Positions 17,300 to 27,361 of a stretch of 63,439 nucleotides of DNA are shown here, one piece after another. Position 1 is the stretch's first letter. Every line of letters starts with the position of its first letter. The notes below the pieces were generated by a model that was not told the origin of the DNA, did no database searches, and saw nothing but the letters and a program-made list of their open reading frames with translations. The position numbers were made by a program, and so were the translations under genes. Source of the DNA: Pseudomonadota bacterium (GTDB taxonomy: Bacteria > Pseudomonadota > Alphaproteobacteria > Rhodospirillales > Magnetospirillaceae). The DNA lies in the NCBI GenBank assembly GCA_023458315.1, contig JAEXAH010000106.1, positions 1 through 63,439 on the forward strand. Reading direction: 5' to 3'.

Positions 17300-17379
17300 A
17301 AGATGTTGCGTCGTGGATAAAGGCCGCATTCGCGGCCATGCCCTTTTCTTTTGCGCGGCAAGGATGCACCATTGCCGCC

Positions 17380-18192
17380 ATGATTCCGGAACTTCGTGCC
17401 CGCGACCCCGCCTTCCTGGCCGCCCTGAACATCCGCGACAGCGGCCAGGGCGACGTGCCGGTGGTGCTGGCCAACGGTTTCGGCACCGACCAGAGTTTCT
17501 GGAACCAGATCGTGCCGTGGCTGGAACGGCGCTTCCGCGTCATCCGTTTCGACTGGATCATCGACCCGCGTCATTTCGACAGCGCCCGCTATGCCCGCGT
17601 CGATGGTTTCGCCGACGACCTGCTGGCGGTGTTGACGGCGTTGAACCTGCCGCCCTGCCTGTATGTGGGCCATTCCATGGCGGGCATGGTCGGCATGCTG
17701 GCCGCCAAGCGCGCCCCGGAACGCTTCCGCACCATGGTCATGCTGGCGCCGTCGCCCTGTTACACCAACCATCCGGACTACCGGGGCGGTTTCGATCCCG
17801 AACAGATCGACGGGTTGTTGCAGGCCCTGGGCGACGATTATCTGGCCTGGGTCGCCAGTTTCTCGCCCCAGGCGGTGGCGGCGCCCGTCGGCGGACCGGA
17901 AGTGGCGGAATTCACCCGCTCCCTGACCGCCATGCGGCCCGACGTGGCCTTCGCCATGGCGCTGACGGTGTTCAAGATGGATTTGCGCGACCGGCTGGAC
18001 GGCTTCGCCATTCCCACCACCATCGTGCAGACCCGCCACGATATCGCCGTGCCGGTGGCGGTGGCGGAATATCTGTGCCGATTCTGGCCGCAGGCCCGGC
18101 TGGAGATGATCGAGACGGCGGGGCATTTCCCGCACCTGACCGCCCCGGCGCAACTGATCGCCATCCTGGCGCGCAGCCTACTCCCGACCTGA
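17380..18192 (+). CDS. RsbQ/KAI2-like alpha/beta hydrolase
   Basis: A 270-residue protein that closely follows the RsbQ/D14/KAI2 branch of alpha/beta hydrolases: NGFGTDQSFWNQ oxyanion region, GHSMAGMVGML with nucleophile Ser99, APSPCYTNHPDYRGGFD, the Asp in TRHDIAVPV and the His in AGHFPHL. In Bacillus RsbQ binds a hydrophobic molecule and activates the PAS phosphatase RsbP; plant relatives are hormone receptors. No RsbP-like phosphatase lies nearby, so a bacterial ligand sensor or plain esterase is open. ATG 17380 lacks a strong ribosome site; ATG 17337 is an alternative. Its stop abuts the stop of yaiI. Confidence 0.8.
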   Translation: MIPELRARDPAFLAALNIRDSGQGDVPVVLANGFGTDQSFWNQIVPWLERRFRVIRFDWIIDPRHFDSARYARVDGFADDLLAVLTALNLPPCLYVGHSMAGMVGMLAAKRAPERFRTMVMLAPSPCYTNHPDYRGGFDPEQIDGLLQALGDDYLAWVASFSPQAVAAPVGGPEVAEFTRSLTAMRPDVAFAMALTVFKMDLRDRLDGFAIPTTIVQTRHDIAVPVAVAEYLCRFWPQARLEMIETAGHFPHLTAPAQLIAILARSLLPT

Positions 18193-18654
18193 TCAGCGCC
18201 CGCGTTTCGACGCCTGCACCAGCCGTTCCAAGCCATCCAGGAAGCGCGAGCGGTCCTGCTTGGTGAAGCCCGAGGGACCGCCGGTGATCTCGCCGGTTTC
18301 GCGCAGGCCGCGCATCAGTTCGCGCATGGCCATCTGCATGCCGATATTGGCTTCCTCGAACGGCCGCCCGCGCGGGTCGATGGGGCATGCGCCTTTTTCC
18401 AGGCAACGCTGGGCCAGCGGAATGTCGGCGGTGACGACGATGTCCCCGGCGGCCGCCCGTTCGGCGATGACGTCGTCGGCGGCGTCGGCGCCTTCCTGGG
18501 CGACGATCTGCGTCACCAGGTAATGGTCGATGCGGTGCCAGCGGTTGGACACGATCAGCACCGGCAATTGGTGGCGTTCGGCGACGCGGATCACCTCGTC
18601 CTTGACCGGACAGGCGTCGCCGTCGATGAGCAGGGTGAAGGGGGCATTGGTCAT
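18193..18654 (-). CDS. yaiI: YaiI/YqxD family protein (DUF188, PIN-like fold)
   Basis: A 153-residue protein with the family's conserved LLIDGDACPVKDEV opening, VVTADIPLA and GGPSGFTKQDRSRF. Members have a PIN-like fold with conserved aspartates and are thought to act on nucleic acids, but no activity is established. The ATG overlaps the stop of the upstream acetyltransferase by 4 bp (ATGA), so the two are translationally coupled. It ends directly against the convergent RsbQ-like gene. Confidence 0.9.
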   Translation of the reverse strand: MTNAPFTLLIDGDACPVKDEVIRVAERHQLPVLIVSNRWHRIDHYLVTQIVAQEGADAADDVIAERAAAGDIVVTADIPLAQRCLEKGACPIDPRGRPFEEANIGMQMAMRELMRGLRETGEITGGPSGFTKQDRSRFLDGLERLVQASKRGR

Positions 18655-19172
18655 GGCGCGGTTTTACGGTACAGGACGTGACGGCGCAACCAATGGCCGT
18701 CGGGCAGCACGGGGTGGTCGAATTCCCCGGCGGGCTGCATGTCCAGCCGCCGCATCACCGCCTGCGAGCGGTGGTTGACGCAGGCGGTGAAGGCGATGAT
18801 CTCGGGCAGGCCCAGCACGCCGAAGCCGAAATCCAGGGCCAGCGCCGCCGCCTCGCTGGCATGGCCCCGCCCCCACAGCGCCGGGTCCAGCCGCCACGCC
18901 ACCTCGACGCCGCCGCACGCGACCTCGGTCGGGCGCAGGCCGACGAAACCGCCGAACTCCGCCACGCCCGGCACCTCCAGCGCCCAAAAGCCCCAGCCGC
19001 GCCCCTGGATGTCGGCGGCCAGACGATCGGCCAGCGCGTCGGACTGGGCGGCATCCAGCAGGCCGGGCATGAATTCCATCACCCGCGCATCGGCGCCCAT
19101 GCGGCGAAACCCGGGGCGGTCATCTTCCCGCCACGGCCGCAGCCTCACCCGTTTCCCCTGCAACACAACCAC
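18651..19172 (-). CDS. GNAT family N-acetyltransferase (RimJ/RimL-like)
   Basis: A 173-residue acetyltransferase. It has LQGKRVRLRPWREDD at the N-terminus, the acetyl-CoA-binding LWGRGHASEAAALALDFGF and the C-terminal VNHRSQAVMRRLDM typical of the RimJ/RimL (Acetyltransf_3) branch, which acetylates ribosomal-protein N-termini or small amines. The start is GTG at 19172; a GTG two codons downstream is possible. It is the first gene of a two-gene operon with yaiI. Confidence 0.85.
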   Translation of the reverse strand: MVVLQGKRVRLRPWREDDRPGFRRMGADARVMEFMPGLLDAAQSDALADRLAADIQGRGWGFWALEVPGVAEFGGFVGLRPTEVACGGVEVAWRLDPALWGRGHASEAAALALDFGFGVLGLPEIIAFTACVNHRSQAVMRRLDMQPAGEFDHPVLPDGHWLRRHVLYRKTAP

Positions 19173-19261
19173 TTGTCACCATTCCATCATTGCCGCGACA
19201 CGACGGAGTCACCGTCTGCCGCTATGGTTGAAGAACGCAAGGCCAAGGGAGGAAGCGCGCC

Positions 19262-19444
19262 ATGAAAAGCTGCAACAACTGCCCCCGCCGCATCGCCTGC
19301 CGCGTTCCCGGCGACCTGCGCCGCTTTGGCGAGGTCGCCCACCGTCTGGAACAGCAGCACCGCGCCCCGCTGTTGCAGGAACGGCTGCATTATTACATGG
19401 ATCGCCCCGATTGTCTGGTCGAGGCCGGTTTCGTGGAGTCCTGA
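19262..19444 (+). CDS. small Cys-rich protein (60 residues)
   Basis: I do not recognise a named family. The protein starts MKSCNNCPRRIACRVPGDLRRFG, where CNNC plus a third Cys suggest a metal-binding knuckle, and continues as an amphipathic helix ending DRPDCLVEAGFVES. A strong ribosome site AAGGGAGGAAGCGCGCC sits before ATG 19262, supporting translation. It lies between the divergent acetyltransferase and ccoG, 142 bp before the latter. Codon use matches its neighbours. It may be a small redox or metal-handling accessory. Confidence 0.6.
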   Translation: MKSCNNCPRRIACRVPGDLRRFGEVAHRLEQQHRAPLLQERLHYYMDRPDCLVEAGFVES

Positions 19445-19586
19445 ATACCTTTTTCCCATCCCGTCAGTGACAATTCGCACACAAGGCGCCTGCGCTCCGC
19501 ACATGGGCGAAACGCCATTTCACACATGGCGTGCAGTTCTTTCGTATATTAGAAAGGACCCTGACAGGGATAGGAGGAGCCCAGGC

Positions 19587-21050
19587 ATGAACACGCCCGT
19601 CGACCCGGACAAGATACCCAGCAGCGTCATCCACCAAGGCGAAGTGCCGTTCTATCGTGAACGCGGCCAGGCCCAGCCGCGCGCGGTGAAGGGAATTTTC
19701 CGCTCCATCAAATGGTGGCTGATGGCCGCCTTGCTGGCCTGGTGGCATCTGGCGCCGTTCCTGCGCTGGGATCGCGGCCCCGACGCCCCCAGCCAGGCCA
19801 TCATGGTCGACATGCCCGGTCGCCGCGCCTATTTCTTCGACATCGAGATCTGGCCGCAGGAAGTCTATTACATCACCGGCATCCTGCTGATCGCCGCCAT
19901 CACCCTGTTCCTGATGAGCGCCCTGGCCGGGCGTGTGTGGTGCGGCTTCCTGTGCTGGCAGACGGTCTACACCGACCTGTTCCAGCGCATCGAGCATTGG
20001 GTGCTGGGCGACCGCAACGCCCGCATCGCCTGGGGCCGCCAGCCCATGAATGCCGCCAAGGCGCTGCGCCAGGGCGTGGTCTACGCCCTGTGGGCGATGG
20101 TGTCGGCGGCGTGCGGCATCGGCTTCACCCTGTGGTTCGGCGACGCCTTCCAGAATTTGCGGGAAATCTTCACCCTTCAGGCCAGCCCCGCCACCTATCT
20201 GTTCATCGGCGTCATCGGCGGCTTCTGCTTCCTGCTGGCGGGCTTCGCGCGCGAGCGGGTCTGCGTCTACATGTGCCCCTATTCCCGTTTCCAATCGGCC
20301 ATGCTGGACGAGCATTCGCTGATCGTGTCCTATGAAAAGTGGCGCGGCGAACCGCGCGCGGTCGCCAACAAGGACAAGGACTTCACCGGGCGCGGCCATT
20401 GCGTGGATTGCAAGATGTGCGTCCAGGCGTGCCCGACCGGCGTCGACATCCGCTTCGGCAACCAATTGGCCTGCATCGGTTGCGGCCTGTGCATCGACGC
20501 CTGCGATTCGGTGATGGACAAGTTCGGCCTGCCGCGCGGCCTGATCCGCATGGATTCCTCGGCCAACCTGGAAGCCCGCACCAGCGGCGCCACCCCGCCC
20601 GGCCGCCGCATTGTCCGCCCGCGCACCATCCTGTACACCGCCATCCTGGGCGTGGTCGCCACGGTCATGCTGACGGCGCTGCTGACCCGGTCCACCACCG
20701 ACGTCAACGTGCTGCATGAACGCAGCCCGCTGTTCGTGCAGATGTCGGATGGCGGCGTGCGCAACGGCTATGTCTACAAGATCCTGAACAAAGTGCGCGA
20801 GGACCGGGTCTACGTGCTGACCACCCAGGGCATCCCCGGCGCCACCATCGACGTGGTCGGCGGCGACGCCAACATCGCCCAGACCGAGCTGGCGGTGGAC
20901 AAGGACAGTGTCGGCACCTTCCGGCTGTTCGTCACCGCCCCCGATTCGGCGCTGAAGGGCGCCCGCCAGCCCGTGACCTTCGTCCTGACGGAAAAGGCGA
21001 CCGGGGCGGTGGTGCGCAACGAAAGCATGTTCGCCGCGCCGGACCGCTGA
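19587..21050 (+). CDS. ccoG: cbb3-type cytochrome c oxidase accessory protein CcoG (FixG/RdxA)
   Basis: A 487-residue inner-membrane polyferredoxin needed for copper delivery and maturation of cbb3 oxidase. It has several TM segments, GRVWCGFLCWQTVYTD, the signature RVCVYMCPYSRFQ, two cluster motifs (CVDCKMCVQACPTG and CIGCGLCIDACD) and a C-terminal periplasmic Ig-like FixG domain after a TM near 345. The ATG at 19587 follows TAGGAGGAGCCCAGGC. The rest of ccoNOPQ and ccoHIS is not in the window, so this copy stands alone. It indicates microaerobic respiration. Confidence 0.93.
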   Translation: MNTPVDPDKIPSSVIHQGEVPFYRERGQAQPRAVKGIFRSIKWWLMAALLAWWHLAPFLRWDRGPDAPSQAIMVDMPGRRAYFFDIEIWPQEVYYITGILLIAAITLFLMSALAGRVWCGFLCWQTVYTDLFQRIEHWVLGDRNARIAWGRQPMNAAKALRQGVVYALWAMVSAACGIGFTLWFGDAFQNLREIFTLQASPATYLFIGVIGGFCFLLAGFARERVCVYMCPYSRFQSAMLDEHSLIVSYEKWRGEPRAVANKDKDFTGRGHCVDCKMCVQACPTGVDIRFGNQLACIGCGLCIDACDSVMDKFGLPRGLIRMDSSANLEARTSGATPPGRRIVRPRTILYTAILGVVATVMLTALLTRSTTDVNVLHERSPLFVQMSDGGVRNGYVYKILNKVREDRVYVLTTQGIPGATIDVVGGDANIAQTELAVDKDSVGTFRLFVTAPDSALKGARQPVTFVLTEKATGAVVRNESMFAAPDR

Positions 21051-21082
21051 CCCGCGCTGGTTTTCGCACGGCTGTTTCCGCG

Positions 21083-21110
21083 CGCCCCTGCCCGTCCCCG
21101 GGCAGGGGCG
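21083..21110 (+). terminator. strong hairpin after ccoG
   Basis: CGCCCCTGCCCG-TCCC-CGGGCAGGGGCG is a perfect 12-bp stem, 33 bases after the ccoG stop. No long T-run follows, so termination is probable but not certain. Confidence 0.55.
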
Positions 21111-21198
21111 TCGCGTTTGCGGAGCCGGACAACAGGGGGCTTGCCGCCGCGCCACGATGCCCGCACACTCCTGCCACCAACCTGAACAGGAGAAACCG

Positions 21199-21702
21199 AT
21201 GGCCACCATCACGCTGAAGGGCAACCCCATCAACACCGTCGGCGACCTGCCCGCCGTGGGCGCCGCCGCCCCCGACTTCGCCCTGGTCAAGACCGACCTG
21301 TCGGCGGTGTCGCTGAAGGATCTGGCGGGCAAGACCGTGGTGCTGTCCATCTTCCCCAGCGTCGATACCCCGACCTGCGCCGCCTCGGTGCGCCGTTTCA
21401 ACGCCGAACTGGACAAGCTGGGCAACGTCGCCGTGCTGTGCGCCTCGGCCGACCTGCCCTTCGCCCACAAGCGTTTCTGCGGCGCCGAGGGCCTGGAGCG
21501 GGTGGACGGCGTCTCGGACCTGCGCGACAAGGATTTCGGCAAGCGCTACGGCGTCACCATCGCCGACGGCCCGCTGGCCGGTCTGCTGGCCCGTGCCGTG
21601 GTGGTGATCGGCGCCGACGGCAAGGTCAAGCACACCCAATTGGTGGCGGAAGTGGCCGACGAGCCCGATTACGAGGCCGCCCTGGCCGCCGCCAAGGCGT
21701 GA
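21199..21702 (+). CDS. tpx: thiol peroxidase (atypical 2-Cys peroxiredoxin)
   Basis: A 167-residue peroxiredoxin that reduces hydrogen and alkyl peroxides using thioredoxin. The peroxidatic Cys60 sits in SVDTPTCAASV and the resolving Cys94 in HKRFCGAEG, the Tpx-type spacing. The N-terminal KGNPINTVGDLPAVG is typical. ATG 21199 follows CAGGAGAAACCG. It lies downstream of ccoG on its own transcript, and a GC-rich hairpin separates it from the DUF3095 gene. It fits defence against oxidants in a microaerophile. Confidence 0.95.
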   Translation: MATITLKGNPINTVGDLPAVGAAAPDFALVKTDLSAVSLKDLAGKTVVLSIFPSVDTPTCAASVRRFNAELDKLGNVAVLCASADLPFAHKRFCGAEGLERVDGVSDLRDKDFGKRYGVTIADGPLAGLLARAVVVIGADGKVKHTQLVAEVADEPDYEAALAAAKA

Positions 21703-21709
21703 AGGCAAC

Positions 21710-21736
21710 GGGGAGGGCCGCCGCGCCCTCCCCTTT
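21710..21736 (+). terminator. hairpin between tpx and the DUF3095 gene
   Basis: GGGGAGGGC-CGCCGC-GCCCTCCCC with TTT follows the tpx stop by 7 bases and ends 4 bases before the next ATG. It could terminate tpx. The only Shine-Dalgarno-like GGGGAGG upstream of the DUF3095 start is paired inside it, so it may also limit translation of that gene. Confidence 0.5.
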
Positions 21737-21740
21737 CGCC

Positions 21741-22898
21741 ATGACCCTGCCCACCCTGCACGATTTCGCCGCCGAAGCGTTCGACCCCGACCGCTATGCC
21801 CTGTTGCCCGACGACTGGGCGGTGGCGGTGGCCGACGTGGTCGCCAGCACCCGGCTGGCGGCACGGGGCCGCGACCGCGACGTCAATTTCGCGGCGGGGG
21901 CGGTGGTCGCCGCGCTGTCGGCGGTGTGCGCCACCCCCGACCAGCCCGCCGCCTGCCAGTTCGGCGGCGACGGCGCGGTGGCCGCGGTGCCCGCCAGCAA
22001 AATCGCCGAAACCCGCGCGGTGCTGGCCGCCCTGGCGGATTGGGCGCAAACGGAACTGGACGTGCCGTTGCGCGTCGGTCTGGTGCCGGTGGCCGATCTG
22101 CATGCCGCCGGGCACGAGGTGCGGGCCGCCCTGCATGATTTCGGTAACGGCAACGTGTTCGGCCAGTTCTTGGGCGACGGCGTTTCCACCGCCGAGACTT
22201 GGGTCAAGGGCGACGCACGCTGGCGCCTGGAGCCCGCCCCCGGCCCCATTCCCGGCCTGGAGGGACTGTCCTGCCGCTGGCAGCCCATCCCGCCCCGGCG
22301 CGGCGGCGTGATGTGCGTCATCATCGATCCGTTGCGCCCCGGTGCCGAGGGCGCCGCCCTGCTGGCCGCCCTTCAGGCCGAGATCGAGGCGGTGGTGCCC
22401 ACCGGTGCCGCTGCGCCGCTGGGCGACGGCAGCACTCTGACGCCCGGCGGCCTGCCCGACGCCCATGCCCTGGAAATCGAGGCCCGCACCGAGCCCCGTG
22501 CCCGCCGCCTGTCCCGCAAGCTGCGGGCAGTGGTCGGCAGCGCCGTGCTGCGGCTGGCCCATTGGCTGGCCCATTGGCTGGGCTGCACGCTGGGGCGCGT
22601 CGACGCCGATTTCTACCGCCGCCGTCTGGCGGAACGCACCGATTACCGCAAACAGGCGGGGGGGCCGCGTTTCGTCCTCGACCTCAGCGACGACGAGGCC
22701 GCCCGCATCGAGGCCATCCTGGCCACGGCCGAGGCACGCGGCGACATCCGCTTCGGCACCGCCCGCGCCCGCGCCACCACCCTGACCTGCATGGTCGGCG
22801 ACTTTCTCGCCGATCGCCATGTGCATTTCGTCGATGGCGACGGGCTGGGATTCTGGCGGGCTTCGGTTGAATTGAAAAAGAAAATCAAGACGCTGTAG
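21741..22898 (+). CDS. DUF3095 protein, cyclase-like fold predicted
   Basis: A 385-residue soluble protein matching DUF3095. It shows the layout of a class III nucleotide cyclase: D32 in VAVADVVASTRLA (compare DIVGST), D77 in QFGGDGAVAAVP (compare GDGFLAVF) 45 residues later, then LRVGLVPVADL (compare RIGIHTGEV). Class III catalytic domains have two metal-binding Asp residues at almost this spacing. The canonical C-terminal N..R pair is not obvious, so activity is uncertain. No clear free ribosome site precedes ATG 21741, which sits behind a hairpin. Cotranscription with tpx is possible. Confidence 0.75.
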   Translation: MTLPTLHDFAAEAFDPDRYALLPDDWAVAVADVVASTRLAARGRDRDVNFAAGAVVAALSAVCATPDQPAACQFGGDGAVAAVPASKIAETRAVLAALADWAQTELDVPLRVGLVPVADLHAAGHEVRAALHDFGNGNVFGQFLGDGVSTAETWVKGDARWRLEPAPGPIPGLEGLSCRWQPIPPRRGGVMCVIIDPLRPGAEGAALLAALQAEIEAVVPTGAAAPLGDGSTLTPGGLPDAHALEIEARTEPRARRLSRKLRAVVGSAVLRLAHWLAHWLGCTLGRVDADFYRRRLAERTDYRKQAGGPRFVLDLSDDEAARIEAILATAEARGDIRFGTARARATTLTCMVGDFLADRHVHFVDGDGLGFWRASVELKKKIKTL

Positions 22899-22955
22899 AA
22901 ATTACGCACAAGTCTTGTTCAGGTCTCCGACTGATGGCGGATTGACGACCACAGG

Positions 22956-22971
22956 ATTAACATGGGTTAAT
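22956..22971. promoter_or_regulatory. ATTAAC-ATGG-GTTAAT palindrome before a histidine kinase
   Basis: A perfect 6+6 inverted repeat with a 4-base centre lies 32 bp before the kinase ATG, next to a TTGACG at 22942 that could be a -35 element. The TTAA-N6-TTAA arrangement is reminiscent of CtrA sites (TTAA-N7-TTAA), but the spacer is one base short. Confidence 0.35.
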
Positions 22972-23003
22972 TCTGTTCAACGCGCACTGACGCGGAGGTC
23001 CCG

Positions 23004-24479
23004 ATGCCGACCGTCACCGCCGGGTGGCCCGATCTGCGAATGCTGGAGGCCGCCCCCATCCTGATCTGGCGGTCGGGGCTGGACGCCAAGTGCGACTGGT
23101 TCAACACCGCCTGGCTGACCTATCGCGGGCGGCGGCTGGAACAGGAACTGGGCGACGGCTGGACCGAAGGCGTCCATCCCGACGATTTCGACCATTGCCT
23201 TCAGGTCTATCTGGACGCCTTTGCCCGGCGCCACCCCTTCGACATGGAATACCGCATCCTGCGGGCCGACGGCCAATACGGCTGGATCGTCGATTGCGGC
23301 GTGCCCATGCGTGACGACGACGGCGATTTCCTGGGCTATGTGGGCTATTGCTTCGACATCACCGACCAGCGCCGCAACGCCGAAAGCCTGCGGCGGCGCG
23401 AGGCCGAGTTGCGGGCGCTGTACGACGCCTCGAACGTCGCCATCTTCCACCTGGACCGTGACGGCGGCATCTCGTGCGCCAATCGCCGCGCCCACCAGAT
23501 GTTCGACTGCGCCCCCGGCGAACTGGACGGGTCCAGCTATCTGGAATTCGTGCCGGTCGAGGATTACCCCGAGGTGCGGGCCAACCTGAAACGGCTGTTC
23601 AACGACGACCGCCCGCTACAGCTTGAACGACTGTTCCGCCGCCGCAGCGGCGAATTGTTCTGGGGCCATCTGAGCGTCGAACAGATGGTCGGCGAGGATG
23701 GCGGCATTTCCGGGCTGGTGGCGGTGGTGGTGGACGTCACCGACCACAAGGCCACCGAACAGGAACTGGAAAAGGCGTGCCGCACCCTGGAAGCCTCGAA
23801 CGCCGATTTGGAGCAGTTCGCCTATGTGGCCAGCCACGATCTGCGCGAGCCGTTGCGCATGATCAGCGCCTACACCAGCCTGATCGAGCGGCGTTACGCC
23901 CAATCCTTCGACCAGGAAGGCATGGAATTCCTGGGCTATATCCGCGACGGCGCCCAGCGCATGGACCACATGGTCCTGGATCTGCTGGCTTTTTCCCGCA
24001 TCGACCGGCGCGGCGCGCCACTGGTGCCCATGGAAAGCGCCGCCGCCCTGGGCGCCGCCCTCAACAACCTGACGGTCGCCATCGACGAAAGCGGCGCGGC
24101 CGTGGATTGTCCCGACGCCCTGCCGCTGGTCCTGGGCGACATCCACCAGATCACCAGCCTGTTCCAGAACCTGCTGGGCAACGCCATCAAATACCGCAAT
24201 CCCGGCCGCGCCCCCCGCATCGTGGTGACATGCGCCGCCGATCACGGCCTATGGCGCTTCACCGTCACCGATGACGGCATCGGTATCGCGCCGGAATTCC
24301 ACGACCGCATTTTCCTGCTGTTCCAGCGCCTGCACACCCGCCAGACCTATGACGGCACCGGCATCGGACTGGCGGTGTGCAAGAAGATCGTGGAACGCCA
24401 CGGCGGCCGCATCTGGCTGGAATCCGTGCCCGACCGGGGCAGCGCCTTCCACTTCACCCTGCCCGCCGTCGCGGAATGA
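23004..24479 (+). CDS. soluble PAS-PAS sensor histidine kinase
   Basis: A 491-residue cytoplasmic kinase without TM segments. PAS1 covers about 8-120 (WFNTAWLTYRGR, GYCFDITDQRR), PAS2 about 130-250 (LRALYDASNVAIFHLDRDG, GLVAVVVDVTDHK). The HisKA phospho-acceptor is in YVASHDLREPLRMISAYTSL, of the type found in bacteriophytochrome-like kinases. The HATPase has FQNLLGNAIKYR, VTDDGIGI and GTGIGLAVCKKIVERHGG. Start ATG 23004 has GGAGG five bases upstream. No response regulator is adjacent, so it is an orphan. It converges head-on with ybjQ, with no gap. Confidence 0.9.
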   Translation: MPTVTAGWPDLRMLEAAPILIWRSGLDAKCDWFNTAWLTYRGRRLEQELGDGWTEGVHPDDFDHCLQVYLDAFARRHPFDMEYRILRADGQYGWIVDCGVPMRDDDGDFLGYVGYCFDITDQRRNAESLRRREAELRALYDASNVAIFHLDRDGGISCANRRAHQMFDCAPGELDGSSYLEFVPVEDYPEVRANLKRLFNDDRPLQLERLFRRRSGELFWGHLSVEQMVGEDGGISGLVAVVVDVTDHKATEQELEKACRTLEASNADLEQFAYVASHDLREPLRMISAYTSLIERRYAQSFDQEGMEFLGYIRDGAQRMDHMVLDLLAFSRIDRRGAPLVPMESAAALGAALNNLTVAIDESGAAVDCPDALPLVLGDIHQITSLFQNLLGNAIKYRNPGRAPRIVVTCAADHGLWRFTVTDDGIGIAPEFHDRIFLLFQRLHTRQTYDGTGIGLAVCKKIVERHGGRIWLESVPDRGSAFHFTLPAVAE

Positions 24480-24806
24480 TCACCATTCCAGATTCACGGC
24501 GGTGCCGTTGGCCACCACCATGAGCAAGGTCTTGGAATCGCCGCCGATGGAGTGATAGTCCAGGTCGATGCCGATCACCGCGTCGGCGCCCAGCGCCTTG
24601 GCCCGGGCGGCCATATCGGCCAAGGCGGTGTCCTTGGCCTTTTGCAGCTTTTCCTCGTAAGAGCCCGAACGGCCGCCGACGATGTCGCGGATGGACGCGA
24701 ACAGATCGGAAAAGATGTTGGTGCCCAGAACGGTATCGCCGGACACGATGCCCAGGTACTGGGTGATGCGGGCGCCGTCGACGCCGTCGGTGGTGGTCAT
24801 CAGCAT
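24480..24806 (-). CDS. ybjQ: YbjQ/UPF0145 family protein
   Basis: A 108-residue protein of the heavy-metal-binding-like YbjQ family. Recognisable parts are YLGIVSGDTVLGTNIFSDLFASIRDIVGGRSGSYE and ARAKALGADAVIGIDLDY. These small proteins assemble into pentamers; their function is unsettled. It begins 17 bp after the parE stop, so it probably belongs to the same transcript. Confidence 0.9.
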   Translation of the reverse strand: MLMTTTDGVDGARITQYLGIVSGDTVLGTNIFSDLFASIRDIVGGRSGSYEEKLQKAKDTALADMAARAKALGADAVIGIDLDYHSIGGDSKTLLMVVANGTAVNLEW

Positions 24807-24823
24807 GGCCGGATCTCCCCTTG

Positions 24824-26815
<1,992 letters not shown>

Positions 26816-26910
26816 GCGGGCATTATAGGGGCGCGAGCGTGCCGCGCAAGCGGCGGCTGCGCCCCATCCGATCCCCCACAACATGTTGTAAGCGTGGAGA
26901 TTTCCCCCCG

Positions 26911-27324
26911 ATGACCGCGCCCGAAAGCATCGAAACCGCCAGCGCGCCCAAGGGCCGCCTGTCCATCCGCACCATCGCCATGCCCGCCGACACCAACCCC
27001 AACGGCCAGATTTTCGGCGGCTGGCTGATGAGCCAGATGGATCTGGCGGGCGGCACCCACGCCTTTCAGCGCACGCGCGGCCGCGTCGTCACCGTGGCGG
27101 TGGACGCCATGGAATTCCACCGCCCGGTGCATGTGGGCGACGAGTTGTCCTGCTATACCGAGGTGATCCGGGTCGGCAATACCTCGCTGGCCATCCAGGT
27201 CGAAGCCTGGGTGCGCCGCCGCAGCCTGGAAGTGGCCCAGCAGAAAGTGACCAGCGCCACCTTCGTCTACGTCGCCATCGAGGATGACGGCACCAAACGC
27301 GCCGTCCCGCCCGAGGAAAGCTAG
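26911..27324 (+). CDS. yciA: acyl-CoA thioesterase, hotdog fold (YciA-like)
   Basis: A 137-residue hotdog thioesterase that releases CoA from acyl-CoAs. Characteristic segments are TIAMPADTNPNGQIFGGWLMSQMDLAGG, with the Asn and Gly of the active site, and DAMEFHRPVHVGDELSCY. It is divergent from parE, with 95 bp between the starts. ATG 26911 follows GTGGAGATTTCCCCCC. The stop codon lies within a 40-nt hairpin that may terminate transcription. Confidence 0.9.
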   Translation: MTAPESIETASAPKGRLSIRTIAMPADTNPNGQIFGGWLMSQMDLAGGTHAFQRTRGRVVTVAVDAMEFHRPVHVGDELSCYTEVIRVGNTSLAIQVEAWVRRRSLEVAQQKVTSATFVYVAIEDDGTKRAVPPEES

Positions 27325-27360
27325 ATCATCGCGCGTCAGGTTTGACGCTCGATGATCTAG
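27321..27360 (+). terminator. long hairpin overlapping the thioesterase stop codon
   Basis: CTAGATCATCG-C-GCGTCA-GGTT-TGACGC-T-CGATGATCTAG folds into a 17-bp stem with one mismatch. The inner GCGTCAGGTTTGACGCTCG block occurs again at 27436-27454. There is no strong T-run (CTTTATGTTT follows), so it could be a terminator or part of a repeat. Confidence 0.5.
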
Positions 27361-27361
27361 C

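Noticed and set aside
15877..18192. Very long open frames overlapping known genes in other frames (for example across the CoA-transferase and the RsbQ-like gene)
   Set aside because: High G+C makes antisense and shifted frames stay open; their translations are Arg/Gly/Pro-rich without domain motifs, while the annotated frames carry family signatures.
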